A stretch of DNA of 64,000 nucleotides from Acanthosepion lycidas. Taxonomy: Eukaryota; Mollusca; Cephalopoda; Sepiida; Sepiidae. Positions 8,305 to 17,592 of this stretch are shown here, piece after piece. A model generated the notes under the pieces. That model was not told where the DNA came from. It was given only the letters and a program-made list of their open reading frames with translations, and did not search any database. Every line of letters begins with the position of its first letter. Within the stretch, counting starts at the first letter, position 1. The stretch covers positions 55,678,110 through 55,742,109 of the forward strand of contig OZ010600.1 of the NCBI GenBank assembly GCA_963932145.1, in the 5' to 3' direction. Made by a program: the position numbers and the translations under genes.

Positions 8305-9148
8305 TAGGGTGCGATTGGTAAATTGTCGCCATTTTATATTTTTAATTTCATGCATGTGTGTTGCTTGTTTTTGATTTCGTTGACTGCACAGTATAGTAGG
8401 GTCAGTTTGTGAGAAAAAAGAGCACCATGGGGCAATTCAGTCTGCCAGAAATTTGGAAATGGCATGCTGCACTGCATGGCATATTTCCCCAAAAGCTCCA
8501 ATATGAACATTTCAGATTGTTTGGGCGTCAATCTGAGGACAGTGCAGAGGATTCAGAAAGAGTTGGATGATTCGAATGGTAAAACTCACTCTGATTGTTC
8601 TGATAAAAGAACCCCTGAATTTGTTAGTGAGGGCATCAGACTAAACAAGGAAGTTTACATCAAGTACCTTAAGGAATTACTGCTGCCCCAGGTCAGTAGG
8701 GTGGTTGCTGGAATCTTTGTCTGGCAACAAGACTCTGCACTATGTCACACAAGCAAGAGAATCCATTCATGGCTCTCAGACCATTTCTGCAACCACATCA
8801 CCCCTTACATAACCTAACTCCTCAGACTGCAAACCGCTTGATTATTATGTGTCGGTGCAGTTGAGCAAGAGACCATCAAAACTCCTTGTAACACCAAAGA
8901 TGAACTGAATCCAAGAATTATGGTAACATTCATCAACTTAAACAAGGATACTGTCCAGAAGAGTTGCAGGAGATTCCAAAGTTGTTTGTAGGCTGTGGTT
9001 GAAGCCAATGGTGATTTTATTGAATAAATCTACTCTTTAGTATTTCAAGATATTTTTGTGTAATTTTTGGTAAATATATCTGTTAAAAAAAAACAATATT
9101 ATTTTCAGTTTCACGTAATTTAGGCGACAATTTATCCATCGCACCCTG
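8305..9148 (+). pseudogene. Internally deleted mariner (DD34D-type) transposon, 844 bp
   Basis: The terminal repeats are recognisable: AGGGTGCGATTGGTAAATTG then TCGCC at the left, and the complement of AGGGTGCGATGGATAAATTG then TCGCC at the right, with TA at 8303-8304 and 9149-9150. The frame starting at 8464 gives a helix-turn-helix-like CLGVNLRTVQRIQKELDDSN, then jumps to a C-terminal catalytic region with VWQQDSALCHTSKR, whose Asp is the usual second catalytic residue. The central block that should carry the first catalytic Asp is missing. The SDCKPLDYYV part lies beyond a stop at about 8815 in another frame. Upstream, SLPEIWKWHAA is in a third frame. Full-length mariners are near 1.3 kb, so roughly a third is deleted. 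It cannot make transposase, though its ends might still be mobilised in trans. Confidence 0.88.
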
Positions 9149-9149
9149 T

Positions 9150-9316
9150 ATACTGGATTAACACAAATATGAAATGTGTCACTCAACTGATTGATATTAT
9201 ATTCGGCACCCTGACTCCAGATTTTCAAAGATGAACCTTTCTGTAAATGTTTGGTCCATTCATCAGGAGATATCAGCAATTGTCTGATTTTCTCATATCC
9301 ATTATTTTTTATATGA
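9150..9316. other. Sequence outside the mariner, possibly part of another repeat
   Basis: The first 20 bases (ACTGGATTAACACAAATATG, 9151-9170) recur as ACCGGATTAATACAAATATG at 5089-5108, next to the other mariner fragment. The following text (TATTCGGCACCCTGACTCCAG) looks repeat-derived, but I cannot name it. Confidence 0.5.
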
Positions 9317-9417
9317 TTAGGTTGGTGCAAAAATAATGACGTAATAATGTCGTTTTTTGACGTTAAAAATACGTCAAAAAACGACATTATTACGTCATTA
9401 TTTTTGCAACAACCTAA
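9317..9417. mobile_element. Palindromic mariner MITE, 102-bp type, copy 4
   Basis: A 101-bp hairpin with TTAGGTTGGTGCAAAA and TTGCAACAACCTAA ends. The right TA duplication is at 9418-9419, while the left is GA, probably a later change. The loop (GTTAAAAATAC) is the reverse complement of that in copies 1 and 5, so it lies in the opposite orientation. A minus-strand open frame spanning it is spurious. Confidence 0.93.
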
Positions 9418-9898
9418 TAAGCCAAAAAAGATAATTTATGCATTTTTTAGTAGTCTTACGTTAATTTTTCTTCTTTGTATGTGTGTTTGCTCAATAAATT
9501 AAAAATTCAAATGATCTCTCTAGTTAACCAACTCAAGTATTTCACACTTAAATGCTCATCAGTTAATTACTCTTTTAACTATATGTATAACTGGTTCTAA
9601 ATTGAAATCTTGTGACATTTCTAATGAAAATCTAGCATGTTAAGAATCTCAGATTTTAAAAATGGAATTAGTGCTTGTTCACTTAGAATCGATATGAGAT
9701 CTGATAATAAGTTCAATAGATTTATCAAACATCTGGCTACAATAAGCACTTCAGTGCAAAACTCTTGAGTTGGCTAACCAGATTATTCACTTGAACGTTT
9801 CTTAATTTATTAACTATTATAGCTATTGTTATGTATTGATGGCTTTTTGGCAGATCTGCTAGTATTAAAAAACAGAAAATTCTTGTAATCTTCACTTG

Positions 9899-9899
<1 letters not shown>
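9418..9899. other. Unassigned AT-rich sequence
   Basis: No coding or RNA signature is recognised. Confidence 0.45.

Positions 9900-9934
<35 letters not shown>
9900..9934. repeat. (TA)n tract
   Basis: About 16 TA units. Two overlapping minus-strand frames read through it as alternating Tyr-Ile and are artefacts. Confidence 0.95.
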
Positions 9935-10155
9935 TGTCAAAATGACCAAGGGAATTGAGGGCAGAATGAATCCATCCAGCTCTTATCAAAAATAACAATT
10001 TAAAAGAGACTGTTTGACCAACACAATGTCTGACCAAAATTCATGTTAAAAAAAATAAGAAAAAACAAATGAAAACTACAGACAAAAGTTCATTTTCTCC
10101 ATCGTCATTCATTTCTATAGTTCACTGCTACTAACAAACAGAAATTCCTTTTCTC

Positions 10156-10181
10156 CTGATGATGGCCATGTTGGCCGAAAC
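10156..10181 (+). other. Hammerhead-core-like hairpin motif, copy 2
   Basis: CTGATGA is followed by one extra T, a GGCC/GGCC stem around ATGTT, and GAAAC. This is the closest of the four copies to the hammerhead core (CUGANGA, stem II, GAAA). In a canonical hammerhead the stem starts right after CUGANGA, so the extra base is a real departure. I could not find a clear cleavage site with matching stems I and III. Confidence 0.5.
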
Positions 10182-10282
10182 TAGTCGAGGAATCTAACTG
10201 AAATAATAAAAATGAAAGAATATTAATATACAACCCAGTGTGTCTGAAGATTTTAATTTTTAATATGTTTTATTGTTCAAAA

Positions 10283-10283
10283 C

Positions 10284-10332
<49 letters not shown>

Positions 10333-10364
10333 ATAATAATAATAATAGTAATAATAATAATAAT
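10283..10364. repeat. (TA)n-(TAA)n compound microsatellite
   Basis: TA units with one TACATA interruption are followed by about 11 TAA-type units with a single G. Confidence 0.96.
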
Positions 10365-10704
10365 TAAGAAGTTAATGGTCACAGTTGAATTAGACCAGGA
10401 AACAGTAGTATTAAAAAGTGCTCAATACACAAATAAAAAGATAAAAATTTAACATGTATAGCTTTTAAGTATAGAAAAATCAGGCAATCAGCTGATTTCG
10501 CTACCTTGGTTTCAATCTTTCAGTATCTTCAGGCAATTTTGATCAATAATTTCTTAATGCTTTATTTTTAAAAAATTAAATTTATGAATGAATAAATGGA
10601 TAAGTGCATGATGTGAGGTGTGGTAGAAGGTGAAAAGGAGGGGAAAATCCAGTGTACTGGAAATATAATGGTGGGGGATTAAATGAAATATACTTACGTT
10701 CTTT
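10365..10704. other. Unassigned sequence
   Basis: AAGTGCTCAATACAC near 10,418 matches the dispersed motif at 2476 and 8100. On the minus strand at about 10,505-10,542 there is CCTGAAGAT and, 12 bases later, GAAACC, possibly a decayed relative of the hammerhead-like motif without its stem. No gene is supportable. Confidence 0.4.
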
Positions 10705-11169
10705 TTATCCCACTTCAAATGAACTCAAAAGGAACTTTTTAGTATGAATATAATGGGACATAATTTCCAATCTCTATTTTAAAAGGTTTTTTTGGTCTGG
10801 AAATGTTATTATATCTAACTTTTCTTGTTGACAAATGTTGCAGTTATTGCCATGATTGTTGTAAGGTTTAGGTTTTTTTTTTAAATTTTCAAGTTTACAA
10901 TTGGATCTTTTTTATTTTTCTTCTTTAATTTCCACACATGGTTGGCTAGTTTAGTAGAATTTCTGAGGCTTTCTAGCTTAAAAGATGACTTATGATTTAC
11001 CACTTCTGTTTAAAATTACCCCAGTATACCCTATATATGACTTATGATTATAGCACCTCTTTATAATGTTACCCACAGTACACCCTAGGTATATTTCTTT
11101 CTGGTTATTTGTATCTATTTATTTTGCTTTGTAAATTACTGCTTCAGTTTTGAAAACTCCATCTACCAT
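10705..11169 (-). pseudogene. GIY-YIG endonuclease-domain relic of a retroelement, with internal duplication
   Basis: Reading the minus strand and switching frames gives an ordered set of signatures. First is FKTEAVIYKA (about 11,130-11,160), then the GIY-YIG centre EIYLGCTVG followed by YNHKS (about 11,045-11,090). A second version of the same piece, SYIGYTGV then VVNHKSSFK, is next (about 10,980-11,045). After that come RNSTKLANHVWKLKKKN, then PYNNHGNNCNIC with QQEKLDIITF, one in-frame stop, and FLLSSFEVG before a terminal stop at 10,705-10,707. This order (IYKA, YIG, NHKS, NST-L-YVW, CNLC-EK, LL-stop) is one I recognise from GIY-YIG-carrying retroelement proteins of molluscs and cnidarians. 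Such domains are thought to nick target DNA. At least two frameshifts and one stop make it dead. Which retroelement order it comes from is uncertain. Confidence 0.62.
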
Positions 11170-11439
11170 ATATTTTTATATATATTGTGTACTTGGGTAG
11201 CAATCCCTCTTTTATACAAGTTTCGTTAGTGATGACTGACAAGGTAATGTGATTAGGCTGTGATTAGTGTTTTCTTTTATGAACACAAAGCATGTAAAAA
11301 CTGTCCAGAAGTTCTGCATATCTGATTGCTTCTACTATTCTTTTAGCCATTATCAAGGTCAATTTTTATTTTTAACTGAATGTGTTTTTTCTGTTTTTTT
11401 TATGTGCGTAAAGTTATAAGAATATTTTATTTTCTAAAC

Positions 11440-11776
11440 ATGGTCAGCACATTGTGGCTGTGTTCATAGTTAATTTTATTGAATGTTGGCTTTTCCTTTT
11501 TTATTATTACTGCTCCCATTATTTTAAATCTATGTTGCAGATGGAGTTTGGTAGGTTTCCCTATATGTTTAAATGAGTCCTAATTGAGCTATGGTCAGAT
11601 AGGTGTAACATGAGTCGCCGAGATAGGCATGTAGTGGTATGACCAATATAATTATTTATGAATTTGTGCTGATCAGGAACAGAGTTCCTTAAAGAGGCAT
11701 TTGTTCTCATAAATAATATTGGTTCTTTGTAATTTTTATTTTGCAGGTGTGTTGCTATTGAACAGTTTTTACACAA
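11440..11776 (-). pseudogene. Penelope-like retroelement C-terminal relic (YIG half of GIY-YIG)
   Basis: The minus-strand frame 11,776-11,561 contains NNYIGHTTTCLSRRLMLHL followed by SDHSSIRTHL. This is the YIG motif and following Arg-rich helix typical of Penelope-like elements. The tyrosine and glycine of YIG and the downstream RR are present. After a stop, another frame gives KKEKPTFNK, similar to the downstream KPTIN-type segment of the family. The reverse transcriptase part is absent. It lies in the same orientation as the relic at 10,705-11,169 but is a different subfamily, so the two are probably separate insertions. Confidence 0.65.
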
Positions 11777-11870
11777 TTTGTGTACAGAAAAGAAAACACT
11801 TGTACCAGCACAAGAAAAATTAACTAAAAAGTTTAATTATAATACCTTGTCAGTTGTCATTAATGAAACT

Positions 11871-11872
<2 letters not shown>

Positions 11873-11917
<45 letters not shown>
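11873..11917. repeat. (TA)n tract
   Basis: About 22 TA units. Confidence 0.96.
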
Positions 11918-11920
<3 letters not shown>

Positions 11921-12017
11921 GAAAAATACAGTTTTGATCAGTCTTACTCTTATGTCCATCATCTTTTCATGTTAATTTGAATATAGTCTAATGTTAATTA
12001 TGTTTTATGAATATGTC

Positions 12018-12043
12018 CTGAAGATGGTCTACTAGACCGAAAC
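12018..12043 (+). other. Hammerhead-core-like hairpin motif, copy 3
   Basis: CTGAAGA is followed by an extra T, a GGTCT/AGACC stem around ACT, and GAAACGTCC. The stem differs from copy 2 in sequence yet keeps full pairing, so the structure rather than the sequence is conserved. The sequence then runs through AACGTTGACATTATATTAACA toward AAACAG, as at the end of a retroelement. Confidence 0.5.
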
Positions 12044-12158
12044 GTCCAACGTTGACATTATATTAACATTAAAACAGCATAATTGCATATTAGGATTTTT
12101 GTTTGTTTTTTCCGTATATTTTTCTTCATACTGTCGGATCTATATCCATATATTTGCT

Positions 12159-12160
<2 letters not shown>

Positions 12161-12202
<42 letters not shown>
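12161..12202. repeat. (TA)n tract
   Basis: About 20 TA units left of a nested hairpin. Confidence 0.95.
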
Positions 12203-12208
<6 letters not shown>

Positions 12209-12234
12209 TATGTATATATGTTATCACTTTAGAT

Positions 12235-12454
12235 GTTACTTTTAGTGAATACTTGTATTTAAATAGGTTCTCCATTTATTTATTAAACAATGTATTTATT
12301 TTTTTTTGTCCAGAGGCCTGAATGCTTGAGAAATCTTATTAAAGAAAAATTTGTGATTTCTCAAACATTCCTGCTGTTAGACGAAAATATAAGAAGATAC
12401 TGTTTAATAAATAAATGGAACACCTACTCAAATACAAGTATCCACTAAAAATAA
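12235..12454. mobile_element. Nested hairpin (foldback MITE-like)
   Basis: The outer arms 12,235-12,293 and 12,398-12,454 are imperfect inverted copies (CCATTTATTTATTAAACA against TGTTTAATAAATAAATGG). Inside, 12,323-12,335 (TGCTTGAGAAATC) and 12,355-12,367 (GATTTCTCAAACA) form a second stem. The loop includes CAGAGGCCTG, a 10-mer also found at both ends of the foldback element just downstream. No coding capacity. Confidence 0.75.
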
Positions 12455-12503
12455 TGTTTAAAATGCTAAAAAATCTGTCAGATTAATAAAAAATCCATTC
12501 TAA

Positions 12504-12505
<2 letters not shown>

Positions 12506-12554
<49 letters not shown>
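12506..12554. repeat. (TA)n tract
   Basis: About 24 TA units directly left of the foldback-like element. Confidence 0.96.
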
Positions 12555-12556
<2 letters not shown>

Positions 12557-12564
12557 GATGCTGC

Positions 12565-13857
12565 ACTGATCAGAGGCCTGGCTGTTGGACTAGTTTATTG
12601 TCTAACCCTGGACGCAGACGTAGTTTATCGTTTTACACAGGACGCGGATGTAGTTTATCATCTTACCCTGGACGCGGACATAGTTTATCATCTTACCCTG
12701 GACGCGGACATAGTTTATCATCTTACCCAGGACGCGGACAGTGAACCCCTATGACAATATTTAAAAAAAATTGAATCGTTTTTCCTGGTAATCAACAAAT
12801 TTTAATTAAACTGTATGTCCATTAAGACAAATTTTTATTAACCACTTTCAAAAACTTTTAGCAAGCTGGAATAAAAATATCAATTAAAAATTAAGATGTG
12901 CAAAAACAAATGAACCCTTACGTTCAATATTTGGTGACTCCTCCTTCTGAGGTCATGACATTGACTAGTCTTTTTCTCTATAGTGTTTAAGACAATTCTT
13001 TTTGGCAAAATGACCACAATTGCTTTATATTTACCTGGGTTTCCTGTATGTACTGCCTTCTTTAACTTGAACCTAAGATTTACAATTGGGTTTAGATGAG
13101 CATTTTGACTAGGCCATCCTAAAACATGCAATTTCTTTTTCTGAAGTCATTCTTTTTATGGATTTGCTTTGATGCTTCAGATCATTGTCCTGTTAGAAGT
13201 TCCAGAACTCACCTAAACCCAAATTTTGAACTAACGTTCAAAATAATTTGGTATTTTGCAGTGTCCATTGTGATATCAATGCATACCATTTTGCCTGTTC
13301 CATCTGCAGCAAAGCAATTCCAGATCATAATGCTGTTTCTGCCATATTTAACTATTGGAACCATATTCTTCTCTTTAACAGTCATATTATAAATCATTCT
13401 TTCCCAAAAGCTCTAGCGTCCTGGGTACAACGATAAACTACATCCGCGTCCAGGGTAAGACGATAAACTACGTCCGCCTCCAGGGTAAGACGATAAACTA
13501 CGTCCGCGTCCTGGGTAAGATGATAAACTACGTCCGCGTCCAGGGTAAGACAATAAACTACGTCCGCATCCTGGGTAAGACGATAAACTACGTCCGCATC
13601 TAGAGTAAGACGATAAACTACGTCCGCGTCCAGGGTAAGATGATAAACTACGTCCGCGTCCAGGGTAAGATGATAAACTATGTCTGCGTTCTGGGTAAGA
13701 TGATAAGCTACATCCGCGTCCAGGGTGAGATGATAAACTACATCCGCGTCCAGGGTAAGATGATAAACTACATCCGCGTCCTGTGTAAGATGATAAACTA
13801 CGTCTGCGTCCAGGGTTAGACAATAAACTACGTCCAACAGCCAGGCCTCTGATCAGT
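12565..13857. mobile_element. Foldback-like element with minisatellite inverted arms and a Tc1 relic in the loop
   Basis: The outer ends are inverted copies beginning ACTGATCAGAGGCCTGGCTG (12,565 onward, and complemented at 13,857). Each arm then consists of 30-bp tandem units of the type TAGTTTATCATCTTACCCTG plus GACGCGGACA: about 5 units on the left (12,591-12,738) and 14 on the right (13,417-13,836, complemented). The outermost units also match each other, including the variant GTCTAACCCTGGACGCAGACG. The 680-bp loop holds a truncated Tc1-type transposase. Long inverted arms built of short tandem repeats are the hallmark of Drosophila Foldback elements. Because 30 is divisible by 3, two minus-strand frames stay open over the right arm (decapeptides such as DADVVYHLTL and PGRGRSLSSY); I regard these as artefacts. 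No target duplication is clear. Confidence 0.75.
12739..13400 (-). pseudogene. Tc1-like transposase, C-terminal half, degenerate
   Basis: On the minus strand, NSIMIWNCFAADGTGKMV and KYQIIL (about 13,397-13,209) match the conserved SIMVWGCF block of Tc1 transposases. QDNDLKH, with the second catalytic Asp, is readable at about 13,185. A frameshift then leads to VLGWPSQNAHLNPIVNL (about 13,120), the DLNPIE motif with the Asp changed to His and the Glu to Val, so catalysis is lost. A terminal CAGTGAACCCCTATGAC at 12,739 looks like a Tc1 end, but the N-terminal half and the other terminus are missing. It sits between the inverted minisatellite arms, apparently as a truncated insertion in, or cargo of, the foldback structure. 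Confidence 0.8.
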
Positions 13858-13988
13858 CACTTAATTGCTGATGTTTCCAGGTCCAGCCTGTCCCGGGGTG
13901 GTAGCACCTGTTAGGATCCCAGCTATGGGCAAATAGTTACCCCAGAAACTCATGTAAAAGGCATTATAAAAGTGTGAAAATAAGTTTA

Positions 13989-14220
13989 ATACCAGAAATA
14001 CTTTGTAAAAAATTATTACCAGAAATAAATTTTTGAAGAAAAAAAAAAATATTACCAACAATATGTTTTTGAAAAAATACTACCAGCTATACGTTTTTGA
14101 AAAATAATATTACCAGCTATACCTTTTTGAAAAAATAATATTACCAGCTATACATTTTTGGGGAAAAACTATTAACAGAAATAGATTTTTGACAAAACAA
14201 AAATATTACCAGGAAAAAAA
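13989..14220. repeat. Degenerate tandem repeat, 27-35-bp units
   Basis: About seven and a half units start TACCAG-AATA or TACCAGCTATA and continue TTTTTGAAAAAATAATAT, at 13,989, 14,018, 14,053, 14,081, 14,111, 14,142, 14,173 and 14,207. Unit length varies mainly through A-runs. Confidence 0.85.
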
Positions 14221-14261
14221 AGTTGTCGGCATTAAATGACCCATTGAGGTTGATATACCAT

Positions 14262-14300
14262 GAACCAAACCAAACCAAACCAAACCAAACCAAACCAAAA
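14262..14300. repeat. (AACCA)n pentanucleotide repeat
   Basis: About seven AACCA units. A minus-strand open frame reading LVWFGLVWFG is produced by this repeat. Confidence 0.95.
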
Positions 14301-15040
14301 GCTCTAATTTGGTCTAATCTGACCATAAAATAGCTCCTATTATACAAGTATAACACAGAATCTTAATCTTATCTTTCAATGACATTATGAGAATTGACAG
14401 AAATCATTCAATATAAGTTTAATATGAGCTGGCAATTTCCAAAAGTATAATCATCAACATCATCATGGGTCTTATAACTGGGTATGATCATGGGGATTCT
14501 GTGCACTCGACAAGTCCCTGTTTCATATCTGGATTAAAAACCAAAGTGGCAGCTATTCATGTGTAGTTTGTCTTTGACAAATAAACCTGACATTACCCAT
14601 CCACTCACCCAGTCAAACCATAACTGATGTCCTTCCACTTGAAGGATTGCCTTCTTCACAGACATGGGGGATGTTGATTCTATTGAGGGAACCTTCTACC
14701 TTGGCTATCCAGAAAGTCTTCTGTCCAGTGATGCCATGTGATTGTCACACTTGGCTATATCCATAGCTATAGAATCCCATTTAGCCCATTGTGCTACATG
14801 GCTGTTGACCCTAGAAAAATAGGTATTAGTTTTAATCCTCCTCATTACAAAAGTCACTGATGACTTGATCATGTGGCATGTAGTATTTGGTTATATGGTA
14901 CCAGTAGCACTTTTAGAATAACCTGGCATAAGAAAAAATTCCCAAAAGTATACTGACAACTAAAGAAAAATAAACAACTTAAAGGCTACTATGCTGTTTG
15001 CTATAAAAAATCTAAATTATAACGAAAAGAAAATGATTTT
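14301..15040. other. Unassigned moderately complex sequence
   Basis: This has higher sequence complexity than most of the flank, but I recognise no protein in six frames and no RNA gene. It could be an unrecognised transposon interior. Confidence 0.4.
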
Positions 15041-15044
15041 TGTT

Positions 15045-15720
15045 CTAAGCATTTCACTCCAAGCAGGGCGGGATGCCACTAGTAAGTAAGAGGTTACAGA
15101 ATGGAAGTGAGAGTAAAGAGGTGTGATGGAGGAAAGGATGGAGAGAAGGACAGGGAATAGATCAGGGCATCTAGAGATGTCGATTGACATTACATTTGAA
15201 CAGTTGCAAATTATAGCTATCAGGGAAACAAGTAATAGGAAGGGAATTCCACAGACGGGAGGTGTGGGACATGAAGCTATTAAAGCAGAAGAGACGGCCA
15301 CATTTAACAGTTTCAACAGTGAAAGGGTGGGACTGTGAAGCCAGCCTAGTAGCATGCTTAAATTCACGGAGTCTGGGAACTAGCAAAAGTAGCTCATCGG
15401 AGCAGTTACCGTGAAAGTATTTGTAGAAAAGAAATATGGAGGCGACGGCACATCTGTGAGAGAGCGATTGTAGGCGAGATGCCAGATCAGGACCAACCAC
15501 ATTGCATATCCGTCTCTGGATCTTGTTGAGGACCTTAAGAAAAACAGCAGGGGTACCAGATCATATATGGCAGTAGTATTCCATGCAAGGGAAAATTTTT
15601 GATTTATAAATTTGAAGGATGGTCTCGGGCAAGAAAAACTTTTTGGCGTGAGACAGGGAACCAACTTTCCTTGCGGTGGATGAAGCTATTGATTCAATGT
15701 AATTTAAAAATTAGCAATCG
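15045..15720 (-). mobile_element. 3' end of a CR1/jockey-like LINE, copy 2 (best preserved)
   Basis: The minus strand encodes the C-terminal part of a non-LTR reverse transcriptase. In order it gives YKSKIFPCMEYYCHIWSG (about 15,600), NKIQRRICNVVGPDLASRLQ (about 15,500), the frame to 15,171 with LREFKHATRLASQSHPFTV and FMSHTSRLWNSLPITCFPD, and a short 3' UTR ending at GCATTTCACTCCAAGC. One frameshift separates the CMEYY part from the tail. The catalytic YADD region and the endonuclease are missing, so this is a 5'-truncated copy. It is the same family as 3319-3945 and more distantly 56,790-57,375, and provides the empty site for MITE copy 2. Confidence 0.85.
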
Positions 15721-16079
15721 TGGAGACTGTTGTAAATTTATATATTACAGTGTTTGATACACATATAAGTAACCACACAAGCTGACTATAGACAACTTCC
15801 AAGTAAGTTTTTTGTCTAGGGGTGACTATTTATAGTCCCCTCTCCTCATATTTATATTAAACTTTTACTACACTCACTCGTTTTATATACATAAAATGGT
15901 ATTTATATCTACAGAGGAGGTATATATACTAATAAAAAATATTTTCAATAAGATGATGCAGGAGGAAGGTAAATATACAAAATATTTATTCCATTGAATA
16001 GGGAGAAAATAATAAATGTTTGACTATGTAAAAGGTAAGCACTTTGCTAACAACAGAGTCAGAGTCCACATGTTTACAT
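15721..16079. other. Unassigned AT-rich sequence
   Basis: No gene or recognisable repeat. A (TA)-rich patch is near 15,926. Confidence 0.4.
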
Positions 16080-16440
16080 TTATGAATAAAGAAATGTCCT
16101 GCTTATGGACCAGCTGGAGAGGAGCATGTCCCCTGATATGTCTCGGAAAGGGATATATTTGAACGAAGTAGCTAAGTGGTTTTGGCTACTATAACCAAGT
16201 AGAATACGGTAGCAGTAATCGACTGGTACGCGTCGTAGTTGCAGATAAGAAGTGTAGATCAATGGCGTAGTCCAATAGGCGTCGTTATAGACTTAGCTCT
16301 CAGACTAAGGCCCTTGACTCTCCTACACGTCTATCGGTATTTATGACGGACACCAGCCAATCATATTCCAGTGAGGGGGAACACAGGTGTACGCATATTC
16401 CATTATATCACCCTCCCCCAATTAGGATCTGTGACCTTAC
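16080..16440 (-). other. Possible LTR or promoter-like segment, minus strand
   Basis: A more GC-rich island in AT-rich surroundings. On the minus strand it carries GATTGGCTG (an inverted CCAAT-type box, about 16,360) and then CATAAATACC (TATA-like, about 16,343), followed by a complex leader without an open frame. The spacing fits a polymerase II promoter of an LTR element, but I found no TG...CA ends, second LTR or primer-binding site. Confidence 0.25.
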
Positions 16441-17592
16441 ATAAAAGTGAAGGAAAAGAGAGAGCTTATTGTAGAAATAAAAATGGTCTTTTAAAGGTGA
16501 CAATCAGCTGCTGCTATTATTATCTGTACCATATAGAGCTAATTATCTGTGTCTCCTGCTACTATTGTGGTAGAAATGATGTACCATTAAATGTTTGGAT
16601 CCTAAAAATGAGAGAAATCTGCTGTTAATTCTAATGGAAAAAACATACAAAGAAATGGTGACAGATTTAGATTTCTTTGAGACATGTTATTCTTTCAAGC
16701 AGATTTTGCTTCTTTTGATGTTACTGCTGCTAAGCCTGTCACGAATATGACTCAATAGTTACCTTGTTGCAATAATGACATGCTGTTAGTTTAGGATTAA
16801 CTCTATTGAAAATGCTTAAAGGCAGAAGAAGGAAGCAAAAACACAAAGAAAGAGAAAACTGTAATTTGGCAATTAGCTGAGTCCGTGAGTGAGATAGAGC
16901 AGCAATATGTACAGACTGCTCGTTGTTTAAGGAGCTGTAACTTTGCATCAAAAAGGCATATGTATTCAAGACACAAAATCAGTCTTGGATTTCAAGAGAG
17001 CGATTCTTTGTGACTATTGATAAATATGAGAAGACCCGTTATCATTGCAAGATTTTTTTCGGTTGTTGATCCTTTTGGCTTAAGACAACTTTGGTAATTT
17101 TGAAAAGAACCATTATCATTCCAAGACCTGTTTTGAGGAATGAACTCATCATTTGTGCTACTTTTCGTTATAACATAACAGCTGATCCATTCTACAACCT
17201 TCTTTATATATGCAACTGGTAAACAAAGGGAAAAGTCTCTTTTTTCCCGTTAAGATGGTGGACTGTCAAGAAATGGTGATTAACATACTAACTTTCATTG
17301 TCTCATTCGCAAATAACAGTCATTCAGAAAATGTCATTCTAAGTATTGTGCCACATAACCTGAAATCCACCCTAGACTGAAATAAATAATTTATTACTTT
17401 TAATTAATTATTTCTGCTGAGCATAAGAAAATTGTAGTGTCATATGCAAATTGGATAGACAAGTATAAATAGAGAACAACTGGTGAACAAAGGGTGGTAT
17501 GTCTAGCAAACCTGGATGCTATTCAGGACACAAAGAACTGTACTATAACTACTACTATGAAGAGAAATGTGAAAAACATAACAAAAATAAAT
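16441..17592. other. Unassigned sequence up to the satellite array
   Basis: No protein signature or RNA gene found. Open frames here are short and unconserved in appearance. The repeated phrase ACCATTATCATTCCAAGAC / CCGTTATCATTGCAAGAT (about 17,108 and 17,036) hints at a small local duplication. Confidence 0.4.

Noticed and set aside
8305..9148. An active mariner element
   Set aside because: The central transposase block with the first catalytic Asp is deleted and at least two frame changes are visible; only the ends look usable.
10156..10181. A confirmed hammerhead ribozyme
   Set aside because: There is one extra base before stem II and no clear stems I and III or cleavage triplet; kept only as a resemblance.
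13394..13837. A 147-codon minus-strand frame of decapeptide repeats, and a second overlapping open frame
   Set aside because: Both frames are open because the 30-bp minisatellite unit is a multiple of three; no signal, start context or homologous protein supports coding.
14141..14356. A minus-strand frame with LVWFGLVWFG repeats resembling a membrane peptide
   Set aside because: Produced by the (AACCA)n pentanucleotide repeat.
16371..16628. An 85-codon plus-strand frame as a host gene
   Set aside because: No recognisable domain, no splice or promoter support, and it starts inside a possible LTR-like segment.
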